A program made the position numbers and the translations under genes. Positions 28,645 through 40,318 of a stretch of 60,000 bases of DNA are shown here, in pieces (within the stretch, counting starts at the first letter, position 1; every line of letters begins with the position of its first letter). Source of the stretch: Takakia lepidozioides. Lineage: Eukaryota; Streptophyta; Takakiopsida; Takakiales; Takakiaceae. The stretch is from contig CM060731.1 in the NCBI GenBank assembly GCA_030704615.1, positions 88,332,756 to 88,392,755 on the forward strand, written 5' to 3'. Under the pieces are notes generated by a model. The model was not told the DNA's origin and did not search any database. It was given only the letters and a program-made list of their open reading frames with translations.

Positions 28645-31556
28645 CTCCGTGATGAAAACTCACAACCACACCTGTTGTAAACATGTCTCTAATCCCCCTT
28701 TCCACAAGGTAACCGGGTAGAGAACCTGTTGCGGCTTATGGCTTAGACTACTAGGTTCGTAACATAAACCTGCACCTGCATCCACCGCAAGCACTCCTAT
28801 GGTCTGCTGGTCATCAACCCAGCCTTACCATAAGAGAAACAATGATGGTCTGACTGGTCATCACCCCAGCCTCACCATCGACAGCACGCTCTAGGATTGA
28901 CCGGTGATCAAATCCGGACCAACCTCCTGTGAAAACAAGTGCCCACACAAAGCTAACATGGTGCACAGTCAAGCATGCAGGTGTGGAGGGGATCCAAACA
29001 CAAGAAAATCAAGACAACAACTCCCCCACACCAAGAACACTCCACAGTGTCGCTCCTGCAATGACACCCCAGCCCAAACCCGGACCGACTCTTGCCTCCA
29101 CCTACGGAAAGGTTTTGGCCTACAGAGAGGGTGAAAGACTACAAGGAAGAGAGACTAAAGCAATTCCTAATCCCAGCATGCCCTCATCCCACTATCCTAT
29201 CTCCACACTCTCTTACTTTGAACAATAGACAAGACTACCTTTTAAGGGTCTCTCAAATAACTCTCCAGGAGCCCTCAAGAATATGTCTCTCAAACAATCT
29301 CACTAAGGCTCCCAATCCTTGCACGATAGGACTCCAAAACAGTACACCAAGGCCCCAAGAGCCTGCCAAAACTTGGCCCTCGAGGACCCCAATAGTCCTT
29401 CACACAAGTCGCCAAAGACTCTTCAAGCTCGCCAAATATTGGCCTCCAAGGACCCCAAATAGTCCTCCAAAGAACTCCAAATGGTCCTCCAAGGACTCCC
29501 AATGGTCTTCCAAATAGTCCTCCAAAGACTCCCAATGGTCCTCCAAACAGTCCTCCAAGGACTCCCAATGGTCCTCCAAGGACCCCAAACAGTCCTCCAA
29601 GGACTGCCAATGGTCCTCCAAAAGGTCCTCCAAGGACCCCAAACAGTCCTCCAAGGACTCTTCCTATATCACCATGTGCCCAATGCGTTCCCAATGGGTT
29701 CCCAATAAGTTCCCAAAGTTCCCTAGGAATATTCCCAAGAATATACCATAGTATTCCCCCAATATTCCCCTGGGGCCTATACGTATTCCCCTTGTATTCC
29801 CCTTAGGAATAGCCATTTCCCCCTCATAGAGTAGTTCATTTCCCCCCAGGGTTTAGCCATTTCCCCCTAGGCTTTAGCCACTTCCCCCTCTATTTCCTTA
29901 AGGTTTAGCCTTACCAAGCTAGGGTTTGTGCTCCTTGGGGCTCTATGCTTAATCCCCTCAAGCATCCATGAATTCTATGGGGTACCAAGGCAAATTCCCT
30001 TGATCTTCTTCACCTTAAGCTACTCAAGTTTGTCTCCAACTCAACTAGCAATGCATTGGCCACACAACAAGCTCAATTTCTCATTGGAACTCCAAATCAA
30101 GCTTGTATCTCCTTTGGCAAGCCACCAAGCCTTGTCTCCTCTCAAGCCTTGGTCATTCAAGCTCCATTCACTTGCTAGCTCAAAGAGCCACTCCTCTTAA
30201 GCTTGAAATTGCAAAGCTCAAGCCAAAAACATGCTCCACACATGCATCATCTCGTACACAAGGGAATCAACTTGCTCCCTTTACCTTCTAGCTCTCCTCA
30301 AGCTTGAAATTGGAAGCCACACTTGGGAAGCATGCTCCACATAAGCATCACTTGCTTGATCAACCATCCACCACAAAACTTAAGCCAAAAGGGAATGAAT
30401 ACATAAGCTTCACCTTCCCCTTCCTTGTCTTGTCACATGCTAATGTATGGTTGAAGTTGCTATGCATACCTTGAGCCACAATCTCTTTTCTTCATGAAGA
30501 CCACCTCCAATGATCTCCCACATGTGCTCCAAGCTCTTCAATGCTCTAGGCTTGGTTTCACATCATCATGGATAGAATTTTCACCCATATGCTTCCTTTC
30601 AAACCTCTTGAGCTTCCTAATGCTCTCCAAGTGTTTGCCCTTGTTGTCTTCAAGCCCAAGCCTATGTAGCTCCTTGGCTTCTCTTCCACAACATCCACAC
30701 TTGAGCTTGCTTAATCCTAGATTGATAGTGAAATGAGCACTAACAATTCTTTGGTTGCTCTCCTCAAGCCATGGCACATACCATTGACTCCATAATGCAT
30801 AGAAATGATTCTCAAACCCTAGAATCCATGCTTCCACACACACAAGACTTCCCTCTTGCAATCCTTGCAAATCTTGTGGCAACAAGCTCTTTCTTGAGCT
30901 CTCCAACACCTTGGTGTAACACCACAAAAACCTTTCCTTGCAAAGGCTTGTGATCTACAAGAGCTCCATCTTTGAGCTCTCCACCTCCTTAGGGCAAAGC
31001 AATATCTCTCAAAGCCCTAACACCACAAGGATTTTCCTTTGTAATATATGCAACACCTTGCAACACAAGAGCTATCTTCCCAAGCTCTTCAACACACAAG
31101 TGCTAAACTAAGCCTTACACTCCGCACTCACAAGCATAAGGTCATCTTCTTGTAGTGATAATGGAAGTGAACACAAGGGAAATACTCCACTCATGAATCC
31201 ACTCAATCACATAAACTAAGTCAAGCCAAGGGCACCCTTCCTAAGGGAATCCACCCTACAAAGCCGTCAACACACTCCCTCTCAATACCTAGAGCTATGG
31301 AGGTGAGAGAGGCTCATGGAGGCTCAACTACAAGAAGATGAGCCGTCCTCAACACTCACAAAGGGAAAACCCATCCCCATGTCCCAAGTGAGGTTTGATA
31401 CCTCACTTGGCATGTGAGACCAAATGAAGTCCCAACACACAAAATACAAATATAAATATCCAAAATGTCCTAGTTAACTAGAAGTAGGTAATTCTAGCTA
31501 ACCATGACTAAAACCATGACAATTATCTTATGCAAGTATGATTAACACAAGGGCCG
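28645..31556. other. Non-coding leader/possible LTR of the gag element
   Basis: No coding gene is supported. On the minus strand it precedes gag, so it should hold the leader and 5' LTR. A possible LTR start is the complement of ...CAAATGAAGTCCCAACA near 31437 (minus strand TGTTGGGACTTC). I cannot find a convincing primer-binding site or the other LTR. 28801-28890 holds a short imperfect duplication (GGTCTGCTGGTCATCAACCC / GGTCTGACTGGTCATCACCC). 29820-29900 repeats a motif built on AGCCATTTCCCCCT. 30000-31100 is rich in CAAGCTC words. Confidence 0.35.
29460..29665. repeat. Short tandem repeat, unit about 26-30 bp
   Basis: Variants of TCCAAGGACTCCCAATGG followed by TCCTCCAA are repeated about seven times. 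Open frames across it on both strands (for example the VLGGPFGGPLGVLGG-type series) are products of the repeat, not genes. Confidence 0.85.
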
Positions 31557-32933
31557 GTGGAAGGGAAGACATCAAGAAAGCTCACCCAGGGGGAGATGAA
31601 TGATCTCAGATTGCAGGTGCAGAATATTGCCACAATTACTATAGACGATGTCTATAGTAGGATAACGGAGTTACAAGATGATGTGGAAGGGCTGCAGACT
31701 CAAGTGGATGACCTAAGTTCCAATATTGACAAAAGAATCTTTGTTCATGAGGAGCAGTTGGTGACTACTTATTTGCATGCCAGGACTCTGATTTTTCAGT
31801 TTTCTTCACAGGAGGTGCAGGAGTTGCCGGTAGTAAGAGGGACAGTGGCGGCAATATCACAGCCCCCACAGCAAGTGGCTGTGCAGGTGGCTGACCCTGT
31901 TGATACCATGACAAAGCCACAGTCTGAGGTTTGGGGGGATGCTGCTTTTAACCCACCTATGACTCCTGCTGCACTGGAGTACAATCGGGCTATGATTATG
32001 CCCTTCAACCAAATTCCCATTGTGATGGATTTGGCTTGGAATGAATTCAGCCCTCCACAGTCTTTGACACATTATTACCAGATAATGCGCATTTGGTTGC
32101 CAGTGGCAACTCGGACTAAGGTTCTTCCGAACAATCGACCCATTGAGGATCATCATTTTGCAAGGTACTGGTCTGAGGCGGGCACCATGTTGAAGGAATT
32201 AATTGCCTTCCAGGTTGTTCATGGGTACATCTATACCAAGACCAATGAAGTATCTAGTATTGTCATGGGCTGTGGATTATACTATGCTACTTGTTTCATT
32301 GCACGTCATCACATTGAGCAGTAGAAGATGCAATCACGATTTCTGAGTTATTCCAGTGGGGATCATTGGGTCTTACCTTCAGTTCCACCCCATATGTATT
32401 TGTATGATGCGAAAGTCATGATGCAGACGGATTCCCAGCTTCGTTCATGGTTTAATTTAGCTTGGAACAACTTGGCCAAAGAGAAATTGGGCCCTGATGA
32501 TATTTTCTATAAGGGACATGAAGCTTGGAAATACTTACGCTATTCCAAAGTCATTGGCACACCTCTTATCTATACGGCCAAGGAGTTCAGGGAGTTCACT
32601 CATTTTGCTTGTAAGCGATTAAATCAAGTAGTACAGTTTAAGCTTCCAGACATGGTGGGCCAACACTGTATGCCACGCAGGATTCATGAGGAGTCACTTA
32701 AAGTTCGGCCACTGAAACACCTCAGGGGGGAAGATGATTATGATACTACTGGTTCAGTGGAGGGCGATTTTGACATGGCGGAGGAGTATGAATTAGCAAT
32801 GGCAGACAAAAGACAACGGGGATCTCCTATACCACAACATTTACCTCTGTCTCAAACTAACGCAGGGTTGGCAGTTCCAGCTAGTCGACACGCATCTCCA
32901 TCAGCCAGTGTTAGGCAGGCTGTTGGTGTATAG
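31557..32933 (+). pseudogene. Unknown two-part coding unit with one internal stop
   Basis: One frame of about 458 codons is interrupted only by TAG at 32322-32324. The start is uncertain: the frame opens at a GTG near 31557 and no ATG is well placed. The N-terminal 60 residues form a likely coiled coil (ITELQDDVEGLQTQVDDLSS). A Pro/Gln linker follows, then a globular part with IPIVMDLAWNEFSPPQ, YQIMRIWLPVATRTKV, HHFARYWSEAG, TDSQLRSWFNLAWNNLAKEK and EFREFTHFACKRLNQVVQF. The tail is acidic, then Pro/Ser-rich. A coiled coil followed by a helical domain suits a retroelement gag or a nucleocapsid-like protein, but I see no zinc knuckle and no diagnostic motif. Unknown. Confidence 0.5.
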
Positions 32934-33296
32934 GGGGGTGGATGGTGCTTCGGGAAGGTAAGGGGTGAAGTGGGCGGCGATATGCTTGTAATTATACGTT
33001 AGGGACAAGATGTTCGGTTGGAAATATGTGGCATAGCGGTCTTGTGCATCTGCTGGGAGTAGTGAAATAATGTTGGCAATGGTTGGTGGGCCTGGGTTAG
33101 GGTGAATGTCACCACATCGGAGAAGAGTGAGTGTGGTACAAGTGTTTTGGTACATGACCTCCGGTGATGGGGGGCGGTGATAATAGTGTTTAGATTTGAG
33201 GGGTGGGTAAGGGTGCCACCCATGTGGGCTGTAGGTGACGATGGTTATTGAGGGGTGTGACCAGAGACAACTTTGATGGGTATGGGTTGTTGGCAT
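32934..33296 (-). pseudogene. LINE ORF fragment with GDIHPNPGP motif
   Basis: The minus-strand frame contains TLTLLRCGDIHPNPGP then PTIANIISLLPADAQDRY. The sequence (L)LxxGD(I/V)HPNPGP is a known landmark upstream of the AP endonuclease domain in several non-LTR retrotransposon clades. It resembles the 2A-type end D(V/I)ExNPGP but has His in place of Glu, so ribosome skipping is doubtful. A related phrase (IISLLPAQTRDYYGN) occurs near 33870 in the long frame upstream, pointing to an internal duplication. Confidence 0.55.
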
Positions 33297-34932
33297 GTGG
33301 CTGGTTACTAATGCTAGGGTAAGCCCCAGTAGTAATGGTGGAACTGGTGGGTTGTGTATAGGTGGGGGGAGTGTATAAGGGGGATCGTAAGGGGGTGGGA
33401 TGGTCGATAGGGAGCTGGCGAGGGAAAATGAATAGTTTGTGTGGTATCATGTATTGGTGGGGGGACGTGGTGTTGGGGTAGGATATATTGTATGTGAAGG
33501 GTATGTGGTGGTGTGAATGGTGAAAAGGGAGTTCGTGTGTAAGTAATGTTATGGGGTATTGTGGGGACGGGGCAGGGTAAATAAGGGGAAGGGGTGCGGT
33601 TGGGTGCGAACTGGCATGAGCGGTATAAGAATAAGTGAAAGCGGGAGCTAGGTTGATGGGATTGGTGAAGGGATAACTAGTGGTATGTGGAGGATGGGAA
33701 ACATATGGGTAAATATGAAATAAGTTGATGGGGGTGAAGGGGGGGATATTAGTAGCTTGTATGGGGGTTAGGGTAGCCCCGTATTGGTAAGTACGCGTGG
33801 GGGGATGGTTAACATCAGTAGAATTGACATAAGGGTTAGCGCAGGTATTACCGTAATAATCACGGGTCTGGGCTGGGAGGAGAGAAATGATTGTATGTGA
33901 TGTAGTGTTATCAATGATGAAGAGTGTGAAAAAATAAATATTGGTCCGCCAGTGGGCAGGATGCGTAGGTGTCGTGGGGGAATATTTGGGTGTAGTGTAA
34001 CTTGGGGTTGATTTAAATTCTTTGATTGGGTAGAGGTATTTCGGGGTAGGGAGGTGGGGGTTTTTGTATATGAAGTGTACATCGATTGAGGTTGTCAAAG
34101 ATAAGGAACTTAGTTGGATCAAATTGACGGATATTATTAGATTAATAAGAGAGATGGATGTGTTAATAGTAATATGTGGGTGTGTGGGATGATGCCACAT
34201 GGGCCAATATTGGTCGTAGATAGGTAGCATGGAGGTTATCATGCAGGTAGTTTTGAATTTGAGGTAGCAGATAGCAGGTTGTGGGCCTGCTGGCTTGTTG
34301 GTGCAAGGATGCAAGTGGGAGTATATAGAACTTAGGAAGGTGGCCAGATGGACAGCATCCTGACTAGCATATGGGAAGGTGTATGGGATTATGCCTGCAT
34401 GATAGGTGGACTGCATGGGTAACGGGTGTAACTGGTGCAGTATCAAGAGTAGTTGCAGTCGCGGTATGGTTTTGTGGCGAGCGGGACAGAGTGATAGTGT
34501 GCACGGTCTATGGTGCAACGCTGCATAGTTCATGACAAGGGGAGGTCTGCCTTGTGTTGTCCCTATGTTGGGGTAAGGCTGGGGGAGGGCGGTGTTTCTA
34601 GGATTATTGTTGTGAATCTTGGGTGGGGCTGATGTACAGGTTTTGGGAGAGCCGTGAGCAGATGGTGGTGACAGCCGCGGTAGTGCTACGTGGTGTATGT
34701 CATATGGAGGGTGGTGGGTTTTTCTTAGGTCGTGATTAGATTGAGATAAAGTATGGTGTGGGGTGGCATTTGTCACGTTGGTTGATGGAGAGTATAAATG
34801 GGTGTGAGATCGTGTTAATTTGGTGATGCGGGAATTTAGATTGTGAGTAGTATTGAATGGGCGTAACTTTAAATGTGCGAGTTTGGGAGCAATATTGTTT
34901 GTTTGAGTAGTGACTCGGGCATAAGTCGTCAT
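33190..34932 (-). CDS. Long Thr/Pro/His/Ser-rich frame of LINE copy A
   Basis: 580 codons on the minus strand without a stop. Composition is heavily skewed to Thr, Pro, His, Tyr, Asn and Ser, because the plus strand is G/T-rich with few T-A-rich triplets. Similar low-complexity frames occur at 47.4-48.1 kb in the other LINE copy (for example IKNPPLTQPLPTSKLWYS versus IYKNPHLPTPKYLYPIK), in the same position before the endonuclease. It may be a real ORF1/linker or simply open by composition. No RNA-binding or zinc motif is visible. Confidence 0.35.
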   Translation of the reverse strand: MTTYARVTTQTNNIAPKLAHLKLRPFNTTHNLNSRITKLTRSHTHLYSPSTNVTNATPHHTLSQSNHDLRKTHHPPYDIHHVALPRLSPPSAHGSPKTCTSAPPKIHNNNPRNTALPQPYPNIGTTQGRPPLVMNYAALHHRPCTLSLCPARHKTIPRLQLLLILHQLHPLPMQSTYHAGIIPYTFPYASQDAVHLATFLSSIYSHLHPCTNKPAGPQPAICYLKFKTTCMITSMLPIYDQYWPMWHHPTHPHITINTSISLINLIISVNLIQLSSLSLTTSIDVHFIYKNPHLPTPKYLYPIKEFKSTPSYTTPKYSPTTPTHPAHWRTNIYFFTLFIIDNTTSHTIISLLPAQTRDYYGNTCANPYVNSTDVNHPPTRTYQYGATLTPIQATNIPPFTPINLFHIYPYVSHPPHTTSYPFTNPINLAPAFTYSYTAHASSHPTAPLPLIYPAPSPQYPITLLTHELPFHHSHHHIPFTYNISYPNTTSPHQYMIPHKLFIFPRQLPIDHPTPLRSPLYTPPTYTQPTSSTITTGAYPSISNQPHANNPYPSKLSLVTPLNNHRHLQPTWVAPLPTPQI

Positions 34933-34999
34933 GTGTAGAGTATTGTTTGTTTGAGTAATGACTCAGGCAGAAGCCTTCATGTGTAGACAGAGTAATGGA

Positions 35000-37900
35000 G
35001 AATGTTTGGTCACAGAAGTATGTAATGAGGGATGTATAGAGTCAATTGTATGTAGTAACAGTAATATGATATCGAGAGTATGAGAGAAAAATTTGAGTGG
35101 CTCTCAGAACTGTCCACGGGCTGCTCCATTTGGTAAAAGATGAAGCAATGCCAGAGTATACAATCACTGGTCTTGTCGTGATCTGGTAGGAACAGTGCTG
35201 ATGTCCATGATTGGAGTGGCTAATGTTGAGTTTGCAGGTCTGCACAGAACGGTGAACAAGTACAAGTGAGTACATGGATCGGTGCAAGTACGGAGAGGCG
35301 GCGTATTGTATCACAACCGCATCTATTACATGATTAGACAAATTAGGAAGCTGGTGACACTGGCTGGGTTGCCAAGAGATGGTTGTGGACAACGCAGTGA
35401 TGGAGCTTAGAGTTCCTTACCCTTGATGTGAAGGGGGGAACATGAAAAAGATCTGTAAAAGAGAGTAGTCCGATGTGGTAAATTACAACACATGTGGGAA
35501 GTGTATCTCTATATTGGTATAGGTCGCTCTTCCATATCGTTAATACCTGATCATGCATGCCATCGCAGGGCTATTATCGTCATGCTGCCATGTATAGATT
35601 GAGTTATACCAAACCTGAATAACGTAGAATGATGTGATGTTGTGTGTATAAGAGAAGGTGAGGGAGTAGCACCTGAGTTGTTGAGAAGGTGGATGTTGGA
35701 GCTGATACATTGGCGGCTTAGAAGTCACATCATACCTTGTCTCTTCAGTGATCCGGCAAATGAAGATGGTAGGAGTACAGGATGCAAGACTAATTTGCTG
35801 AGATAGTGAATAAGCACAAATCGCTAGTGGTGTAGCAATACCTGGATTGGTGGGAGGAAAGAGCAAGTGGAGATTTTAGGGGTGTAACAGCCACTCCATG
35901 TTCTGACATGCAAGCTGTCCAACATTTGCACGTGACATAATTCCCACAAGTAGACCCGCCTAGAGGGCAGTGGTGAGACCTGCAGTTACTTCTGTAGATT
36001 AAAATTGATAGGCTCTTGCAAATAGAGGTCATAAGAAGTGACCGTTTATGGCATCTAGTAGCATGGAGAGGGAGCTGATGAAGACATTGGTGAGTGTTGC
36101 AAAGGGGAGGGGAGAAGGGCAATGCAAATCTGGGCTCCAGAATGGAGAGGTGTGTAAGCAGGGCAAAGGCTGGGAATTTACTTTAGCCGAGGCCACATAT
36201 ATACTTTGTACGGAGGGGAGAGTTCCGAGAAAGTGCTTGTATGCGGTTTCACAATCAAAAGCTGGCCAACACATCCTGCACATGGCAACAGACCACCCAT
36301 CCCAACCCCAAAGAGCAAAGGCATGGACCGTTGAGTGTAGATAGATTGTGGGTAACTATGGAAGCTGTAACAGAAAAAGATGTGGTTATATGATGGGTGA
36401 CAGACTGAATGGAGGATTGAGTACTATCAGTGTAAGATTGAGTGAAAACATAGGGCATGCAAGTACAAAGTTTGTTAGAGTCTACAGTCTGAGTTCCGAG
36501 AAGCCAAATGGTGGAAAAACTTACCTTGTGCCTATAGAGCAGTATATAGTTATGCGGGCTGTAGAAAGGCATGGCAGCTAGTTGCATTTGAGAATATGAC
36601 AGAGTGAGGATACAGTGAGTAAGTTGGAGGGTCACCAGATAAGAATTGGTAGAGGTGGGAGGCAGAAACTCAAACAATGCAGCAGCCCATGGTGACAGCA
36701 GTGACGAGATATTTTCCGCGCTCACATCTTGCTTCAATAAACTGTTAATTTCTTGCAGCTGGGCACAAAATTCTGTAATGTTTGCAAGGAGACAGGGAGG
36801 GATAAAAAGACCACCAGTGGAGAAATAGAACTGTTGGGGAGGCGTCAGGGAAGTAGGCAGCAGTGTAGCGAGAGTCCAGATCTGCCCAGAGCAGCAGACA
36901 GCTGGTGCTTCGTAAATTCGAGTTGAGGGGGGACAGGCGGCGAGCTGGAGAGAGATTGTTGTCTCTGTTGAGGCGCTTGTAGGTACAGAGGTAGACCAGA
37001 GGTAGACCGACGAGCAGGGAGCCTAAGATCCATCGAGGCAACTATAGTACAAATTACACTAGAAAATTCCAACTGGTCAGAAGCAATGGTGTTGATGTAT
37101 TGTGGCTTATCTGTTTGTAGCAGAAAGCAAGGGAGAGGGTCAAAATCAACAGACAAGAAGAAAGGTGTATTGGGTATAGTTGTGTAGGGTATGGTGTATA
37201 TCAGGGATGTCATAGAGGGAGTGTGTAAGGATTCGTCAACCCTGTAGGTAGTGATCAGGTGTTGAAGCACATAGGACATAGGCAATGGTACAAGAACAGA
37301 GACCAGAGTGGGATGAGGCAGCTGCAAATACCTGTTACAAATATGAGAGGTGTGCACCTGGTGTTGAGAGAGTGCACTGGCATAGTAGTCACCAAGATTG
37401 TTAGCTGCAGATGAGTAGAAGGGAATGCTGCTAGAAAAGATACGGCGCGCATCCATCAGACTCCCGCAGCTGCAGCAAGTGTTGACAGGGCCAGTGCTCC
37501 ATCGGGTGCCTGGCTCGAGATTGTGCTGGGCGGAGTGCTCTTGATGCTGGCAGCCCGCGCTTGGACCAATAGGTCTGCCGTGAGCCTGTAGGTTTAGAGT
37601 GCAGCAACTAGCGGCAGAGTCGGTCTTGGGGCCGGCCTCCATGATATTAACGTCACTCTGGAAACACCGATGTCTTCGGCCTCCCCTGACTTGGACTCGG
37701 CAGATATAAACTGGAAGCACATAAGGAGGGGGTCTAAGTTGATCTTCCTCAGATAGAAATCTCCGAGTTTCGCTCCTTGGCCGTTCTGGCCTGTGCTCTT
37801 ACTGCTCGTCGTTCGGACGTTCGGTTCCCTCTGCTCTAGGGCACCTCTTTCTCATGGAGGTTTTCAATGCTATGAACTAATCCCAGATTAGCTCTCTGCA

Positions 37901-38700
37901 CTATGGGCAAATCTTGCAACCAATAATAGATGGGTCTACCAGGGCTGCATGCGTAGTCAGGTCTTATTTTTACCCTGTTCACTGATCGTTGGAATCTCCA
38001 ACACGGTCTGGGCCGTGTGTTAAGCCTCATGGCAATAAAGAAGCATCCTTGAGGCAGAGTCGGGGGTATCCTGGTTGTGAGGAGACCTGGGTAGAGGGGT
38101 ATATCGCAAATCAACGTCTGTGCTCCACAAGAAGCTTGGGGGCGAGTCCGTCCAAGAGAGGCTTTTACCGAAATAAGAGTTGGTAGGTAGTTGCCATCGG
38201 CCAGTTGTAGAATATAGGCTCGGAAACTGGAGAACGGCTCTCATCATGTTTGCAAAGCTCTCCAAGCAGATGTGCTGGGGGGTCCGGTGAACAGTGAGGT
38301 AGTCCGTCGCCATCACAATTTCGGCTGTGTAAAGAGAGGGTAAACTCCAAGAGAGTAGGCCATGTGATTGCTTAGCCATAGCACACTTGTGCTGGAAAAC
38401 AAAAAGACGACAGGATGGAAGTCGTAACCTGTGCAGGCGCATAAGTGCTTGGGGCGTGTGCTGATGGGCAGCCAGAGTAACATTTGCACACTTCGTATAG
38501 TGGTAGGGCTGCTGCTTATCAAGCCCGACGACATACTGCGTAGAGTGGCCATTGCGGTGAAGAAGCTCGAGCAAGGTCTCCTGAGCCCAATGCGGACGGT
38601 AAACTTGCGATAAATAGCTTGAAACGTGCGTATCAGGGTGGGGAAGAGGAGGGGGATGAGGCAAAAGCCAAATGTAGTGATACAGAATGTGTAGCGGGGG
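35000..38700 (-). other. 5' region of LINE copy A with short open frames
   Basis: Minus-strand frames of 100-290 codons (36255-36737, 36845-37720, 38020-38664) have plausible amino-acid mixes, such as CLESFANMMRAVLQFPSL, but no recognised domain. The order resembles the 48.8-49.98 kb part of copy B in style only. I do not claim genes here. Confidence 0.3.
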
Positions 38701-38902
38701 GAAGAAGCGGGCAGGAGAGCTATGGCGGCGAACCTCGCTAACCTCGGTAGTCTTGACTAGAGGGTGGCGAAACCGCTAACGGGGGAGTGAGAAATAGTAC
38801 AGATAAGAAGAAGGTTTAGCAGGAGCACTAGATTGGCAGATAGCTGAGAGGTTAGCCGAGAGGAGCGAAGGAGAGCGGCGCTCCGCCCTCCCATCCTAGC
38901 GG

Positions 38903-39468
38903 TAGGTGTATGGCTCATATGGTTTTCAGAGTTTGCAATGTGAGGCTAGGGTTGCTTTGTGAGTTGACTCTGATGTGTGGCGGCAGTGATGGCGCATTTG
39001 TGTAAGTTGAGTTCCATGCCCAACCATAGATTGAATCTAAATAGTTTGTTAACTTGTCGGTTTAGGTGTTGTGGTTTGTGTGCCAGGATGGCAAGATCGT
39101 CTGCATATACTGCAACTGAGATGTCACTTGAGGAGGTTTTGTATTAATACCCAAGTTTGCCACGAGCTAGCCATCGGAGTAGGGGTTCTAGGAAGATAAT
39201 GAATAGGTAAGGACTTACGGTGTCTCCTTGGATGGTTCCTCGGAGGATGGAGATAGGCGGGGTGAAGCCATAGTAGGCACCAAAGTATTCAGTGGTACTG
39301 TTTGTGTAGATGTTTCCTATAAGTTGGACGGCATCAGTGGGGTATCCAAGATCAAGCATGATAGCGAGTAACCTAGCATGAGGAGGCGAAGACATTTTTA
39401 AAGTCGATATATAAGAGAGATATGTCTTGCTTTGTAAGTTTAGCGTCTTCGAGGGCGGATAGAACATG
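38903..39468 (-). pseudogene. LINE copy B reverse transcriptase, C-terminal half
   Basis: Minus-strand frames give SLLYIDFKNVF (motif with the first catalytic Asp), then in another frame LLAIMLDLGYPTDAVQLIGN, GTIQGDTVSPYLFIIFLEPL and, near 39100, SVAVYADDLAILAHKP with the YADD catalytic pair, followed by GMELNLHKCAI. These are the ordered RT motifs of a LINE. A frameshift separates DFKNVF from the next block, and a TAA near 39143 separates LGY from the YADD block. It stops at 38903, where LINE copy A begins. The N-terminal half of the RT lies at 45249-45700, beyond the inserted CACTA element. Confidence 0.9.
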
Positions 39469-40318
39469 CACTACAATACAAGCTTGGCTTTTCGACTCTG
39501 TATTTGACTCATTTTTTAGTCATTTGCGACATTTTTACTCCCAACCTCCATAGTCGAACCTGCGTGACAAAGGTCGAGTCGTTTCAGTCAACCAGTCAAA
39601 TCCAGATGTCAGGTTCTGACAGTGAAATGTGACAGTAATACCTAGGGGGTGACGTGTAATAAAGTGATTGTACCACAATATGACGTGGATGAGACGTGGC
39701 TATAACGTGTAGTAAAGTGGTTTAACCTTCATTATGACATGGATGCATGATGTGTAGTAAAATGGTTTTACTGTAGTATGACATGGATACATGACGTGTA
39801 CCTAGTATATATATACATAAATATAAAATATGGTTTATATCTAAATATATAAATGTATATAAGGCTTTTTGTTTAATGTTTGGTTTTATTGTTTTTATTT
39901 ATTACTGTTATTTTGTTTTTTCATTTATTTTTCATTTTATATCTATATAAATGTGAATTAGTGGGTTTTCTATTTAAATTTATTGATTCGCTGCACTGCA
40001 TTGAAAATATATTATAAATACAATAAAACATAGAATACAAATACATGGCAGGATCCAAAAACATTTGGATGGCTCAAAACTGGTTTATATCAAGAGTGTT
40101 TTTTAAACAAGTTTTGGCCACATTCTACAGATGACCAAGATGAGGGCCACGTTGCTATATCCATAGATCACTGCCCAAGTGAAGTCATTGGGTAAGGAAA
40201 ATCTGATGTGCAGCTAGGTAAAGCACTATTGTAGACATGTCAAGAGAACATCAGAAATCATTTCGAGAATGAATTCAGGAACTTGTAGTTCTTGAGAATG
40301 GTGGTGCCAACTACCATG

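Larger units (their letters stand above)
32934..38902 (-). mobile_element. LINE copy A, 3'-truncated, minus strand
   Basis: A minus-strand unit from about 38902 down to about 32934. Its 5' end (CCGCTAGGATGGGAGGGCGG followed by AGCGCC) resembles that of LINE copy B at 52570 (CCGCTCGCGGGGGCGG followed by AGC). It holds several open frames of low complexity. The clearest landmark is LLRCGDIHPNPGP near 33105, a motif often found before the endonuclease in LINE-type ORF2 proteins. The endonuclease and RT are missing because the copy stops at the unknown coding unit. Much of 35.0-38.7 kb has only short frames. Confidence 0.5.

Noticed and set aside
29290-29694. Gly/Leu/Val-rich and Leu/Gln-rich frames on both strands
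   Set aside because: They are translations of a 26-30 bp tandem repeat.
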